Source: Pseudoalteromonas sp. A601
GTDB taxonomy: Bacteria; Pseudomonadota; Gammaproteobacteria; Enterobacterales; Alteromonadaceae
NCBI RefSeq assembly: GCF_002165575.1
Contig: NZ_MXQF01000025.1
Span: 1-64,000, forward strand
DNA length: 64,000 nt
Direction: 5' to 3'
In this document: piece by piece, positions 45,178 through 53,343 of the stretch
Layout of the letters: each line of letters opens with the position of its first letter
Position numbering within the stretch: position 1 is the stretch's first letter
The notes under the pieces: generated by a model
What the model saw: only the letters and a program-made list of their open reading frames with translations
Told to the model about the DNA's origin: nothing
The model's database searches: none
Program-made: the position numbers and the translations under genes

Positions 45178-47025
45178 ATGTATCGATTATTTGAGCGGAT
45201 GACAAAACCGTTCCCTGAACAACAGCCAAGCCAACCACCTGAAACTCTGCTTGCCTTCTGCCTGCACTATACTAAGGGTATGGAGCTATCTTTAGTACTA
45301 ATGTCACTCAGTGCTGCAATGTTGGCCATTTTAGAAGTATCTCTTTTTAGTTACATGGGTCAACTAGTAGACTGGTTAGGAACATACACGCCAGAAACAC
45401 TATTTGTTGAGCAAAAATCAGAGCTCATTAAGATGGCTGTTGTCTTGCTGGTGGTATTACCCATAGTGGTGTTTTTTCACTCGGCTATATTACACCAAGC
45501 ACTTCTTGGTAATTACCCCATGTCGATTCGTTGGTTGGCACATCGCTATTTATTACGCCAAAGTGTTAGCTTTTATCAAAATGAATTTGCTGGACGTATC
45601 GCCACAAAAGTAATGCAAACATCGTTGGCGGTTCGAGAAACCGTAATGAAGTTACTTGATGTACTGATGTATATTGTGGTTTATTTTGGCGCCATGGTAT
45701 TTTTAGTTGCCGAGGCAGATTGGCGATTAATGATCCCACTACTAGTCTGGCTTGCACTTTATGCTGCAATTCAAATGTACTTTGTGCCAAAGCTAAAGCG
45801 TATTGCCAGCTCACAAGCCGACGCCCGTTCTGAAATGACTGGCCGAATTGTCGATAGTTATACAAATATTTCAACAATAAAACTGTTCTCATACACCCAG
45901 CGTGAAGAGCAATATGCAAAAGATAGCATGGACGTATTTTTACAACCTGTTTATAAGCAAATGCGGTTAGTCACCAGCTTAAATTTTTGCATTAATAGCC
46001 TTAATTATTTACTGGTTTTTAGTGTATCAGCATTATCTCTTTATCTTTGGTCATTAAGTGCAATCAGCGCAGGTGCAATTGCTATCGCTGTCAGTTTATC
46101 TCTTCGCTTAAATGGCATGGCACAATGGATTATGTGGGAAATTAGCAGCCTTTTTGAAAATATTGGTACAGTCAGTGATGGTATGAAAACCTTGTCGACA
46201 CCGATTGATGTTGATGATGAACCAAATGCTAGTACACTGGCGGTTAGTGAAGGGCAAATTATATTCGATAACGTGTTTTTTAACTATGGTAAAGTGGCTA
46301 ATGAAACCAACCGAGGCCCAGTTATTAATGGCTTAAATTTGAACATAAAACCCGGTGAAAAAATTGGCTTAGTGGGTCGTTCTGGTGCAGGTAAATCAAC
46401 GCTCGTAAATCTCTTACTGCGTTTTTATGATGTTGACAGTGGTGCAATAAAAATCGATGGCCAAGATATATCAAAAGTCAGTCAGCAAAGCTTAAGAAAA
46501 TACATTGCGATGGTTACGCAAGACACCTCTTTACTGCACCGTTCAGTTAAAGAAAACATTCTTTATGGCCGCCCAGATGCAACCGATGAACAAATGATTA
46601 ATGCCACAAAACAGGCTAAAGCCATGGAGTTTATCGAAGACTTAGAAGACAGCAAGGGCAATAAAGGGTTTGCCGCACAAGTAGGCGAGCGCGGCGTCAA
46701 ACTCTCGGGTGGCCAACGCCAACGCATCGCAATTGCACGAGTATTGCTTAAAAATGCCCCTATTTTAATTTTAGACGAGGCCACAAGCGCCCTTGATTCT
46801 GAAGTTGAAGCTGCAATTCAAGCTAGTCTAGATGATTTAATGACAGGCAAGACGGTTATTGCCATTGCTCATCGCCTATCAACCATTGCCCAAATGGACA
46901 GACTAATAGTGCTTGATGAGGGCGGTATCGTAGAACAAGGCAGTCACGAACAGTTATTGTCTCAAAACGGTATTTATGCGGCGCTATGGACCCACCAAAC
47001 CGGTGGATTCATAGGCGTTGAATGA
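45178..47025 (+). CDS. ABC transporter, fused permease and ATPase (exporter)
   Basis: 615 residues: six-helix type I exporter membrane domain (about 40-350) and an ATPase domain with Walker A GRSGAGKST, a Q-loop region MVTQDTSLLHRS, LSGGQRQR signature and Walker B ILILDEATSALDSE. A homodimer is expected, as no partner is adjacent. Substrate unknown (lipid, drug or peptide exporters share this form). An 8-bp tandem repeat begins 6 bases after the stop. Confidence 0.92.
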   Translation: MYRLFERMTKPFPEQQPSQPPETLLAFCLHYTKGMELSLVLMSLSAAMLAILEVSLFSYMGQLVDWLGTYTPETLFVEQKSELIKMAVVLLVVLPIVVFFHSAILHQALLGNYPMSIRWLAHRYLLRQSVSFYQNEFAGRIATKVMQTSLAVRETVMKLLDVLMYIVVYFGAMVFLVAEADWRLMIPLLVWLALYAAIQMYFVPKLKRIASSQADARSEMTGRIVDSYTNISTIKLFSYTQREEQYAKDSMDVFLQPVYKQMRLVTSLNFCINSLNYLLVFSVSALSLYLWSLSAISAGAIAIAVSLSLRLNGMAQWIMWEISSLFENIGTVSDGMKTLSTPIDVDDEPNASTLAVSEGQIIFDNVFFNYGKVANETNRGPVINGLNLNIKPGEKIGLVGRSGAGKSTLVNLLLRFYDVDSGAIKIDGQDISKVSQQSLRKYIAMVTQDTSLLHRSVKENILYGRPDATDEQMINATKQAKAMEFIEDLEDSKGNKGFAAQVGERGVKLSGGQRQRIAIARVLLKNAPILILDEATSALDSEVEAAIQASLDDLMTGKTVIAIAHRLSTIAQMDRLIVLDEGGIVEQGSHEQLLSQNGIYAALWTHQTGGFIGVE

Positions 47026-47030
47026 AGGAA

Positions 47031-47106
47031 GCAAGTTAGCAAGTTAGCAAGTTAGCAAGTTAGCAAGTTAGCAAGTTAGCAAGTTAGCAAGTTAGCAAGT
47101 TAGCAA
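47031..47106. repeat. Tandem 8-bp repeat (GCAAGTTA), 9.5 copies
   Basis: Nine exact copies of GCAAGTTA followed by a partial GCAA. All copies are identical, which suggests recent slippage and a copy number that may vary between strains. Confidence 0.97.
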
Positions 47107-47140
47107 AGCTTAGTCGGTGCTTTAGGCTAGTCAATTTAAA

Positions 47141-47182
47141 GTTAAATATACTTCAGTTTTAACTATCTGAAGTATATTTAAC
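47141..47182. terminator. 16-base perfect inverted repeat, probable terminator
   Basis: GTTAAATATACTTCAG (47141-47156) pairs with CTGAAGTATATTTAAC (47167-47182) over a 10-base loop. It probably ends the ABC exporter transcript, though no T-run follows. Confidence 0.55.
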
Positions 47183-47422
47183 ATCGCTATCAAGCCTAAA
47201 TAATCGAGACTAACATCAATTAGCATAGTCATATTGACTAAAGTACCGCTTGTAACTGTTAATATTTTTCTAACCTTCCCCCTTTTATAAGCTTCAATCC
47301 TAGACCTTTGACTAATCCCAACTTGTACAAACTTGCTTTACTCTAGGCATTCAATATTTATTGCTTTGAAAAAGCTGTATTTAATTTTGAAACAGAGCAG
47401 CAAGCATGTTGCCGGAGAAGTT

Positions 47423-48943
47423 ATGACAACAACATCACAGGATAAGAATCCACCCAACGTTAACACCGGTGATCACGATAACAGTGTAAACGGTAGTTAT
47501 GAAAACCTCCATAAGCCCAGTTCATCATTTGATACCCGAGATGAATATCTCGAGCATGAACTACAAATAATGCAGCCAAAACGCTGGCGAGCAAACTTGC
47601 CTTTTCGTGATTACCGTTTTGAGTTTGAAGATACTATTCCAGCTATGGCAGGAACTATAGGTAAAGTTGTGATGGTTGGTGCAATTGCTGCTACCTTTGC
47701 GGCTCCGCTCGGTTTAGGTGATGCCTTTATATTAGAGAATGTGCGCTACGAACTATTAATTGTCGCATTTTTCATTATATTGTTTTCTGGATTCATTTTA
47801 CCTACCGCTAATTTAGCGGGTACACATGGCCCTTTGATCCCCCTTATACCTATTGTGGTTGCAGCAGGCGGCCACCCAATGGCTTTTGGTTTATTGATAG
47901 GCGCATTTGGCTTTATTCTTGCCATCAGTAAAGGAGGTAGTTTACTTGCACGATTAACCAGCAAAGGTGTATGCGGAGGATTACTGCTCTATTTAGGGTT
48001 TATCGGTACTATTTCCCAGGTTAAGAAGTTATTTTCGTGGGCTGAAAGCATTAATATGAGCCACATAGCCTTCATTGTAATTTTAGCGACTATATTACTT
48101 TATGCACTCTTAGAGCACTTTAAAAAACGTTGGCTTGCTGTGCCGTTAAGCTGCTTAATTGGCGGTGTCACAGCGTTTGCTTTAGGTGCACCTTTTGAAT
48201 TCAAAACAGCACCTGGCCTACCAAATATGAATCCAATGTACTGGTGGGGTGAAAATACTGGCTGGATGCTTGGTTTACCTACCCTCGAAAGCTTTGTTGT
48301 TGTGTTACCTTTTGCCATACTCGCTGTAGCAATGTGGTCACCTGACTTTTTAGGCCATCAAGTATTTCAAAAAATTAGTTACCCGCAACGTACTGAAAAA
48401 GTACATATGAATATAGACGATACTATGTTTAGCGCATCGGTTCGTCAAACCTGTGGTTCGTTACTGGGGGGCTCTAATTTCACCTCATCTTGGGGTACTT
48501 ATATTGTGCCAGCGGCTATCGCTAAGCGCCCTATACCTGCTGGTGCTGTATTAACTGCCCTATTTTGTATTATTGCTGGTATTTGGGGATACCCTATGGA
48601 TTTAGCCATATGGCAGCCAGTACTTTGCGTTGCGCTAATTGTAGGGGTATTTATACCACTGCTTGAGGCAGGGATGGAAATGACCCGCGAAGGCAAAACC
48701 ACTCAGTCCGCAGCCATTGTTGTATTTGCATCAACGCTGGTAAATCCTGCATTTGGTTGGTCTCTGACAATGCTGCTTGATAACCTGGGCCTAATTGGTT
48801 GTAAAGAGCGAAGTGCTGAGCTGAGCCCGATGAGCCGCTGGAAAATCCCGTTAATCATGTTTGTGCTATTAACCAGTGTAATGGCTATGGTCGGAATGCT
48901 ACCTGGAATACCTGCACTGCTAAGTGATTTCAGACATTTATAA
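47423..48943 (+). CDS. DUF3360 family membrane protein (putative transporter)
   Basis: 506 residues with about 12 hydrophobic helices after a hydrophilic N-terminus of 90 residues. Stretches such as TANLAGTHGPLIPLIPIVVA and SLLGGSNFTSSWGTYIVP fit DUF3360, a family common in Vibrio and Alteromonadales and distantly like the SulP/NCS2 transporters. GGAG lies 7 bases before ATG 47423; a TTG at 47333 would add 30 unlikely residues. Substrate unknown. Confidence 0.82.
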   Translation: MTTTSQDKNPPNVNTGDHDNSVNGSYENLHKPSSSFDTRDEYLEHELQIMQPKRWRANLPFRDYRFEFEDTIPAMAGTIGKVVMVGAIAATFAAPLGLGDAFILENVRYELLIVAFFIILFSGFILPTANLAGTHGPLIPLIPIVVAAGGHPMAFGLLIGAFGFILAISKGGSLLARLTSKGVCGGLLLYLGFIGTISQVKKLFSWAESINMSHIAFIVILATILLYALLEHFKKRWLAVPLSCLIGGVTAFALGAPFEFKTAPGLPNMNPMYWWGENTGWMLGLPTLESFVVVLPFAILAVAMWSPDFLGHQVFQKISYPQRTEKVHMNIDDTMFSASVRQTCGSLLGGSNFTSSWGTYIVPAAIAKRPIPAGAVLTALFCIIAGIWGYPMDLAIWQPVLCVALIVGVFIPLLEAGMEMTREGKTTQSAAIVVFASTLVNPAFGWSLTMLLDNLGLIGCKERSAELSPMSRWKIPLIMFVLLTSVMAMVGMLPGIPALLSDFRHL

Positions 48944-49011
48944 ATAACCATCATATACAAGCAGCAAACTAAGGGTTAGTTTGCTGCTTTTTATATTTTC
49001 TGAATGGATTT

Positions 49012-49434
49012 TTAAAAAGCAATTAAACGTAAACCTAATAGAACCAGCATCACCATATTTGCCCCTACACCCGCTAAAAAGAAATAGCTTCGAGGACTTG
49101 GATTTTTTTCTGTCGCAATAACATAATAAAGTGCCATGTGAATACAGCGAGCAATGACGTAAACCCACATGCAAATTGCAAATACAGCACTGTGGTAACC
49201 AATTATGAATGAAAAGAAAACCGTGCCTAAAAACAACACACTATTCTCAAGGGTATTTTGAAACGTACGATGCGCCCTAAAGACAAAGCTATCGTGACTT
49301 AAATTAGAATCAATTTTACCTGGTACTGCATCTTTTTGGCTGGCTTTACTAAATGTAGCAACAGCCCATTGAGTAAAAACCATAATCAAGTAAAAATACA
49401 GTGCAAAATAGGCAGACAAAGCAAGTTCAGTCAT
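49012..49434 (-). CDS. MAPEG family membrane protein
   Basis: 140 residues, four hydrophobic helices. The segment DSNLSHDSFVFRAHRTFQNT then LENSVLFLG is the MAPEG signature (RAxRTxxNxxEN type). Members include microsomal glutathione transferases; bacterial roles are mostly unknown. Start placed at the second of two adjacent ATGs (49434), 6 bases after AAAGGA. Confidence 0.87.
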   Translation of the reverse strand: MTELALSAYFALYFYLIMVFTQWAVATFSKASQKDAVPGKIDSNLSHDSFVFRAHRTFQNTLENSVLFLGTVFFSFIIGYHSAVFAICMWVYVIARCIHMALYYVIATEKNPSPRSYFFLAGVGANMVMLVLLGLRLIAF

Positions 49435-49833
49435 CATTATTCCTTTTTTATTTAGATACTTACCGTAAAGCAAAAAACAAGCCTGTTATAACCAACTGAA
49501 TAATATGTAATTTCATATATGATTATTATCTAATATGTAAAAAATAGTCTTGCTTGTATAAAAACTACATTAATGTGAGTCATCATGTTTTTGATAGGTG
49601 TTATGTTTGCTGTATTGGGTGGTTTTAAATGTAATCTGCGGCTAAAAAAGTTCACTGCTAATATTTTTTAGATGGCATCAAATACCCATAAACAGAATAT
49701 ATATCAGTAATCTAATGTATGCATATTATCAATTGAAGTGTTCTAACAAACTAAAATGTATGTAAACAGGTAATAAGTTTAGATTGAAAAAGCAAAGAAG
49801 ACCTAGCTTCTTTGCTTTAAAGAAGTCGTTTTG
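49435..49833. other. 399-base region between nhaD and the MAPEG gene
   Basis: AT-rich, no gene seen. Contains the nhaD terminator hairpin near 49800 and the MAPEG gene promoter region. Confidence 0.5.
49789..49818 (-). terminator. Terminator hairpin of nhaD
   Basis: AAAGCAAAGAAG (49789-49800) and CTTCTTTGCTTT (49807-49818) form a perfect 12-base stem; a T-rich tail (TTTTTC) follows on the minus strand. Confidence 0.8.
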
Positions 49834-51270
49834 CTAAAACAAAGATGCATTTAACCACAAGTGCAACAAAATACTTGCAGCATAACCTAGTGCAATAACA
49901 GGCGTCCATTTTAAATGACCAAAAAAGGTGTAGTAGCCTCTGGCTTGTCCCATCAATGCAACACCTGCCGCGGAGCCTATTGATAACAAACTGCCACCTA
50001 CTCCCGCAGTAAGCGTAATGAGTAACCACTGCCCATGAGACATATCAGGCTGCATAGAAAGTACTGCAAACATCACAGGTATATTATCTATCACCGCTGA
50101 AATAACCCCTAAAGAGATATTAGCGGATGTTGCTGACCAATTTCCGTAAAGCATCTCAGACATTAAATTTAGATAACCCAAAAAGCCCAAACCACCGACA
50201 CACATAACAATGCCATAGAAAAACAATAAAGTGTCCCATTCAGCGCGTGACACTTTACTAAACACATCGAATGGCACCACACTACCGAGTTTGGCGATGC
50301 GGTCATTGTCACCAATTTGTTCTGCATGGGCCTTTTTACGCGCTAATGAGCCCGGTAATGTCATTCTTAAAAAGTAACCAAAAAACTGTAAATAGCCTAA
50401 TCCCATCATCATACCTAGTACGGGAGGTAAATGTAAAAAGCTATGACACGCAACGGCCGTTGCTATGGTTAATAAAAATAGCGTTATAATTCTCAGTGCT
50501 CCACGTTTAAGCTCAATTTCTTCGTACACCGCTGAAGGCTGTTTATTTGCAACATAAAAACTCATTATCGCAGCAGGTACTAAATAGTTTGCTAAAGCCG
50601 GTAAAAACAATACTAAAAACTCATTAAAATGAACGAGTCCCGCTTGCCAAACCATTAAAGTGGTAATATCTCCAAAAGGGCTAAATGCGCCACCAGCATT
50701 GGCCGCAATAACGATGTTGATACAACTTAGATTTATAAAAGGTTTATCATCTTCAGCCACTTTCATTACTACTGCACACATTAATAATGCAGTGGTCAGG
50801 TTATCGGCAATTGGAGAGATAAAAAATGCTAAAAACCCGGTGATCCAAAAAAGGTTCTTATAATTAAAGCCCTTTTGAATCATCCATGAACGTAGCGCAT
50901 CAAACACACGCCTTTCTTCAAGGGCATTAATGTAAGTCATTGCAACGAGTAAGAACAGCATAAGCTCGGCAAATTCGAGTAAATTGTGTCTAAACGCGGA
51001 CTCAGTAATGCCCGGTATATCATTGTTTACATAATACGCACCGATTAAAATCCATATCAGACCCGCAGCAACCAGTACTGGTTTAGATTTTCGTAAGTGG
51101 AGCTTTTCTTCAAGCATAACCACTGCGTACGCAATGCAAAATATAACAATACACAGCAAGCCAACGTTCGAAGTTGTAAGATTTAATTGCCCTTCACTAG
51201 CCCATGCAGGAGAGCAAAATAGTAGTAACACTAAGTTAAATAAACTTAAGCCTCGTAATAAATTTTTCAC
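49834..51270 (-). CDS. nhaD: NhaD-type Na+/H+ antiporter
   Basis: 478 residues with a leading signal-like helix and about 12 membrane helices. Conserved segments: FFISPIADNLTTALLMCAVV, then NIVIAANAGGAFSPFGDITT and VIDNIPVMFAVLSMQ. NhaD exchanges sodium or lithium for protons and is typical of marine and halophilic bacteria. Start is GTG 51270 with AGGAC 8 bases upstream. Confidence 0.92.
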   Translation of the reverse strand: MKNLLRGLSLFNLVLLLFCSPAWASEGQLNLTTSNVGLLCIVIFCIAYAVVMLEEKLHLRKSKPVLVAAGLIWILIGAYYVNNDIPGITESAFRHNLLEFAELMLFLLVAMTYINALEERRVFDALRSWMIQKGFNYKNLFWITGFLAFFISPIADNLTTALLMCAVVMKVAEDDKPFINLSCINIVIAANAGGAFSPFGDITTLMVWQAGLVHFNEFLVLFLPALANYLVPAAIMSFYVANKQPSAVYEEIELKRGALRIITLFLLTIATAVACHSFLHLPPVLGMMMGLGYLQFFGYFLRMTLPGSLARKKAHAEQIGDNDRIAKLGSVVPFDVFSKVSRAEWDTLLFFYGIVMCVGGLGFLGYLNLMSEMLYGNWSATSANISLGVISAVIDNIPVMFAVLSMQPDMSHGQWLLITLTAGVGGSLLSIGSAAGVALMGQARGYYTFFGHLKWTPVIALGYAASILLHLWLNASLF

Positions 51271-51577
51271 ACGGTACGTCCTGTTTTAATTTTAAATACG
51301 GTATTTTTATAACCAATTTTTTGTTGTCGTTATTATTAATGAGGGATGTTATAAAAAAGTTGACGTAAGTTATCATAATTTTACATAAAGGGAATTATAC
51401 TCAAGTCTAAATATTCATTCTTTAGTGTTATATAAAAAATAACATCGATGAATACCTAATCGCGACTTTGAATTTTGCTTGTACGTTTATAAATTTAATT
51501 ATTGCACTTTTAACAACTTAGCTTTACTTGTAAGCTGTAACCAACTAATGAACATCAACAATGAATTAAGGTAACAT
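51271..51577. other. 307-base divergent promoter region of nhaD and the Nramp gene
   Basis: AT-rich, no gene. No Fur- or MntR-like palindrome was recognised, although one might be expected for a metal transporter. Confidence 0.4.
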
Positions 51578-52780
51578 ATGCGATTAGGACCAGGTTTACT
51601 CGTCACCGCAGCTTTTATCGGCCCAGGGACAATCACTAGTGCAAGTATTGCCGGTGCAAACTTTGGCTTCGCACTGATCTGGACATTACTATTTTCGGTC
51701 ATTGCGACAGTATTATTGCAATCAATGGCAGCACGCTTAGGTGTTGCTACAGGTCTAGATCTCGCTCAAGCTCTACGTACTCATATACACACTCCCTTAT
51801 TTAAGAAACTAGCAGCAGTTTTAGTTCTTAGTGCCATTGGGATTGGTAGTGCCGCTTATGAAGCTGGTAATTTGAGCGGCGCAAGCATGGGATTAATTGA
51901 AATATTCCCTCAAGTGAATGCTCAAATATGGACGCCTCTAATTGCAATTTTTAGTGCTGCCCTACTTTATAGTGGTAAACATAAAGTAGTGGAATCTGCT
52001 CTGATCCTGTTAGTTATTTTAATGAGTTTGGTGTTTATCTCCACGTTAGTCATGGCAGCACCTCCTATTATGTATATTCTCGAAGGGTTTATACCCAGTA
52101 TTCCAAAGGGTTCTATGACAACAGTACTTGCATTAATTGGCACTACTATCGTGCCTTATAACCTCTTCTTACATTCAGGAGTGCTTGCAGCACAGCATGA
52201 TAAAAATAGTGATAAAGCCACCATTATCAAACAAACTAACCTAGATACAGGTTTATCTATTTCATTAGGGGGTGTAATCACCTTGGCTATTTTATCTACT
52301 GCTTCAGTTGCTTTTTATGGCACAGATGCCGGTAAAATAAGTGCTGCAAATATGGCTATGCAGCTAGAGCCGCTACTTGGTAATGCTGCACATTACTTTT
52401 TTGCTATTGGCTTATTTGCCGCAGGATTAACCAGCGCGATCACCGCACCTTTGGCAGGTGCTTATGCCGTTTGTGGTATGCTGGGTTGGTCTAACGATAT
52501 GAATGAAAATCGATTTAAATTGGTTGCAGTTATCATTTTAGTTTTTGGCGCCACAGTCGCATCGCTTGGTTTAAACCCCGTTGCAGTCATTATTTTTGCA
52601 CAAGCAGCTAATGGGTTATTACTACCGATTGTTACTACCTACCTTGTATGGTTGGTAAATCAAGAATCTGTGATGGGTGATTACACTAACTCACGATTTG
52701 TAAATTTTCTTGCGTTACCTGTATTAATACTGATTTTTTCACTCAGTAGTTATAAGCTAATTAGTCTATTGATACAGTAA
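51578..52780 (+). CDS. Nramp-superfamily transporter with non-canonical metal-site motifs
   Basis: 400 residues, 11 hydrophobic helices in the LeuT-like Nramp layout. Canonical Nramps bind metal with DPGN in helix 1 and MPH in helix 6. Here helix 1 reads GPGT (residues 15-18) and helix 6 reads VPYN (192-195), so the metal-binding Asp, Asn and Met are all missing. It belongs to a divergent Nramp-related group; manganese or iron transport should not be assumed. AAGGTAAC precedes the ATG. Confidence 0.85.
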   Translation: MRLGPGLLVTAAFIGPGTITSASIAGANFGFALIWTLLFSVIATVLLQSMAARLGVATGLDLAQALRTHIHTPLFKKLAAVLVLSAIGIGSAAYEAGNLSGASMGLIEIFPQVNAQIWTPLIAIFSAALLYSGKHKVVESALILLVILMSLVFISTLVMAAPPIMYILEGFIPSIPKGSMTTVLALIGTTIVPYNLFLHSGVLAAQHDKNSDKATIIKQTNLDTGLSISLGGVITLAILSTASVAFYGTDAGKISAANMAMQLEPLLGNAAHYFFAIGLFAAGLTSAITAPLAGAYAVCGMLGWSNDMNENRFKLVAVIILVFGATVASLGLNPVAVIIFAQAANGLLLPIVTTYLVWLVNQESVMGDYTNSRFVNFLALPVLILIFSLSSYKLISLLIQ

Positions 52781-52789
52781 TGCTTAAAA

Positions 52790-52815
52790 AAGCCGCTTTT
52801 GTTAGATAGCGGCTT
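52790..52815 (+). terminator. Terminator after the Nramp gene
   Basis: AAGCCGC (52790-52796) pairs with GCGGCTT (52809-52815); the upstream A-run also lets it serve the minus strand. Confidence 0.6.
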
Positions 52816-52859
52816 CAAATATCTGTTTAGTTACAGAGTTGATAGACATACAGTTAAAA

Positions 52860-53329
52860 CTATAACTTGTCTGTCGCTTCTTGAAGCGACTTATTAGCAA
52901 ACATAACATCAAGCATTAATTTAATTCGTTCATCTGCATCACCAAATTTGGCTGTATGTAATGTGCTCGGTGCATTATAAGTGATTTTAGATACTCTTTG
53001 TCCTTGGTAGAATGCTTCTATTTCTGCTCTGCTTAAAAATAAAGCAAGATCCCAGCTCCAATACCCGACATATTCAATAGTCAGCTGCTGTGGGTCGTGC
53101 TCGACACCTTCAGGTTTTACGACATATCGAATTTCTTCAGAATCCAACCACCCCTCTACAGCATGCTGAAAACCATCACGGGTTTCGGCATCATTAATAA
53201 CTAACACTTGGGTTTTGCTGTTAAGATGTTCTCAGGTATAGCACTTCCCGTGAACTTAGGGCTCACACACCCAGATAACAGAATAACTAAAGTAAAAAGT
53301 AGTGAGGTAGAGATTGTTGTTATTTTCAT
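52860..53329 (-). pseudogene. Frameshifted lipoprotein of the Sbal_3080 type
   Basis: From ATG 53329, after AAGGATAT, the frame reads a lipoprotein signal (LLFTLVILLSGCVSPKF) and then TGSAIPENILTAKPKC before a stop. The +1 frame continues with VLVINDAETRDGFQHAVEGW to the end at 52860 and contains the conserved IEYVGYWSWDLALFLSRAEI. The two parts join if the frame shifts near 53213-53236. Together they would give a lipoprotein of about 155 residues. A true frameshift or a sequencing error; the part from 52860 to 53207 has no start of its own except a GTG. Confidence 0.8.
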
Positions 53330-53343
53330 TTTTATATCCTTAT

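Larger units (their letters stand above)
47026..47422. other. 397-base region with tandem repeat and long inverted repeat
   Basis: Contains a 9.5-copy 8-mer array and a 16-base inverted repeat, both listed separately, then the promoter region of the DUF3360 gene. No gene seen. Confidence 0.6.

Noticed and set aside
45566..45919. 117-codon minus-strand frame inside the ABC exporter gene
   Set aside because: Composition reflects the opposite coding strand; no start signal.
47031..47106. Tandem array considered as a CRISPR array
   Set aside because: The 8-base units have no spacers and no cas genes are near.
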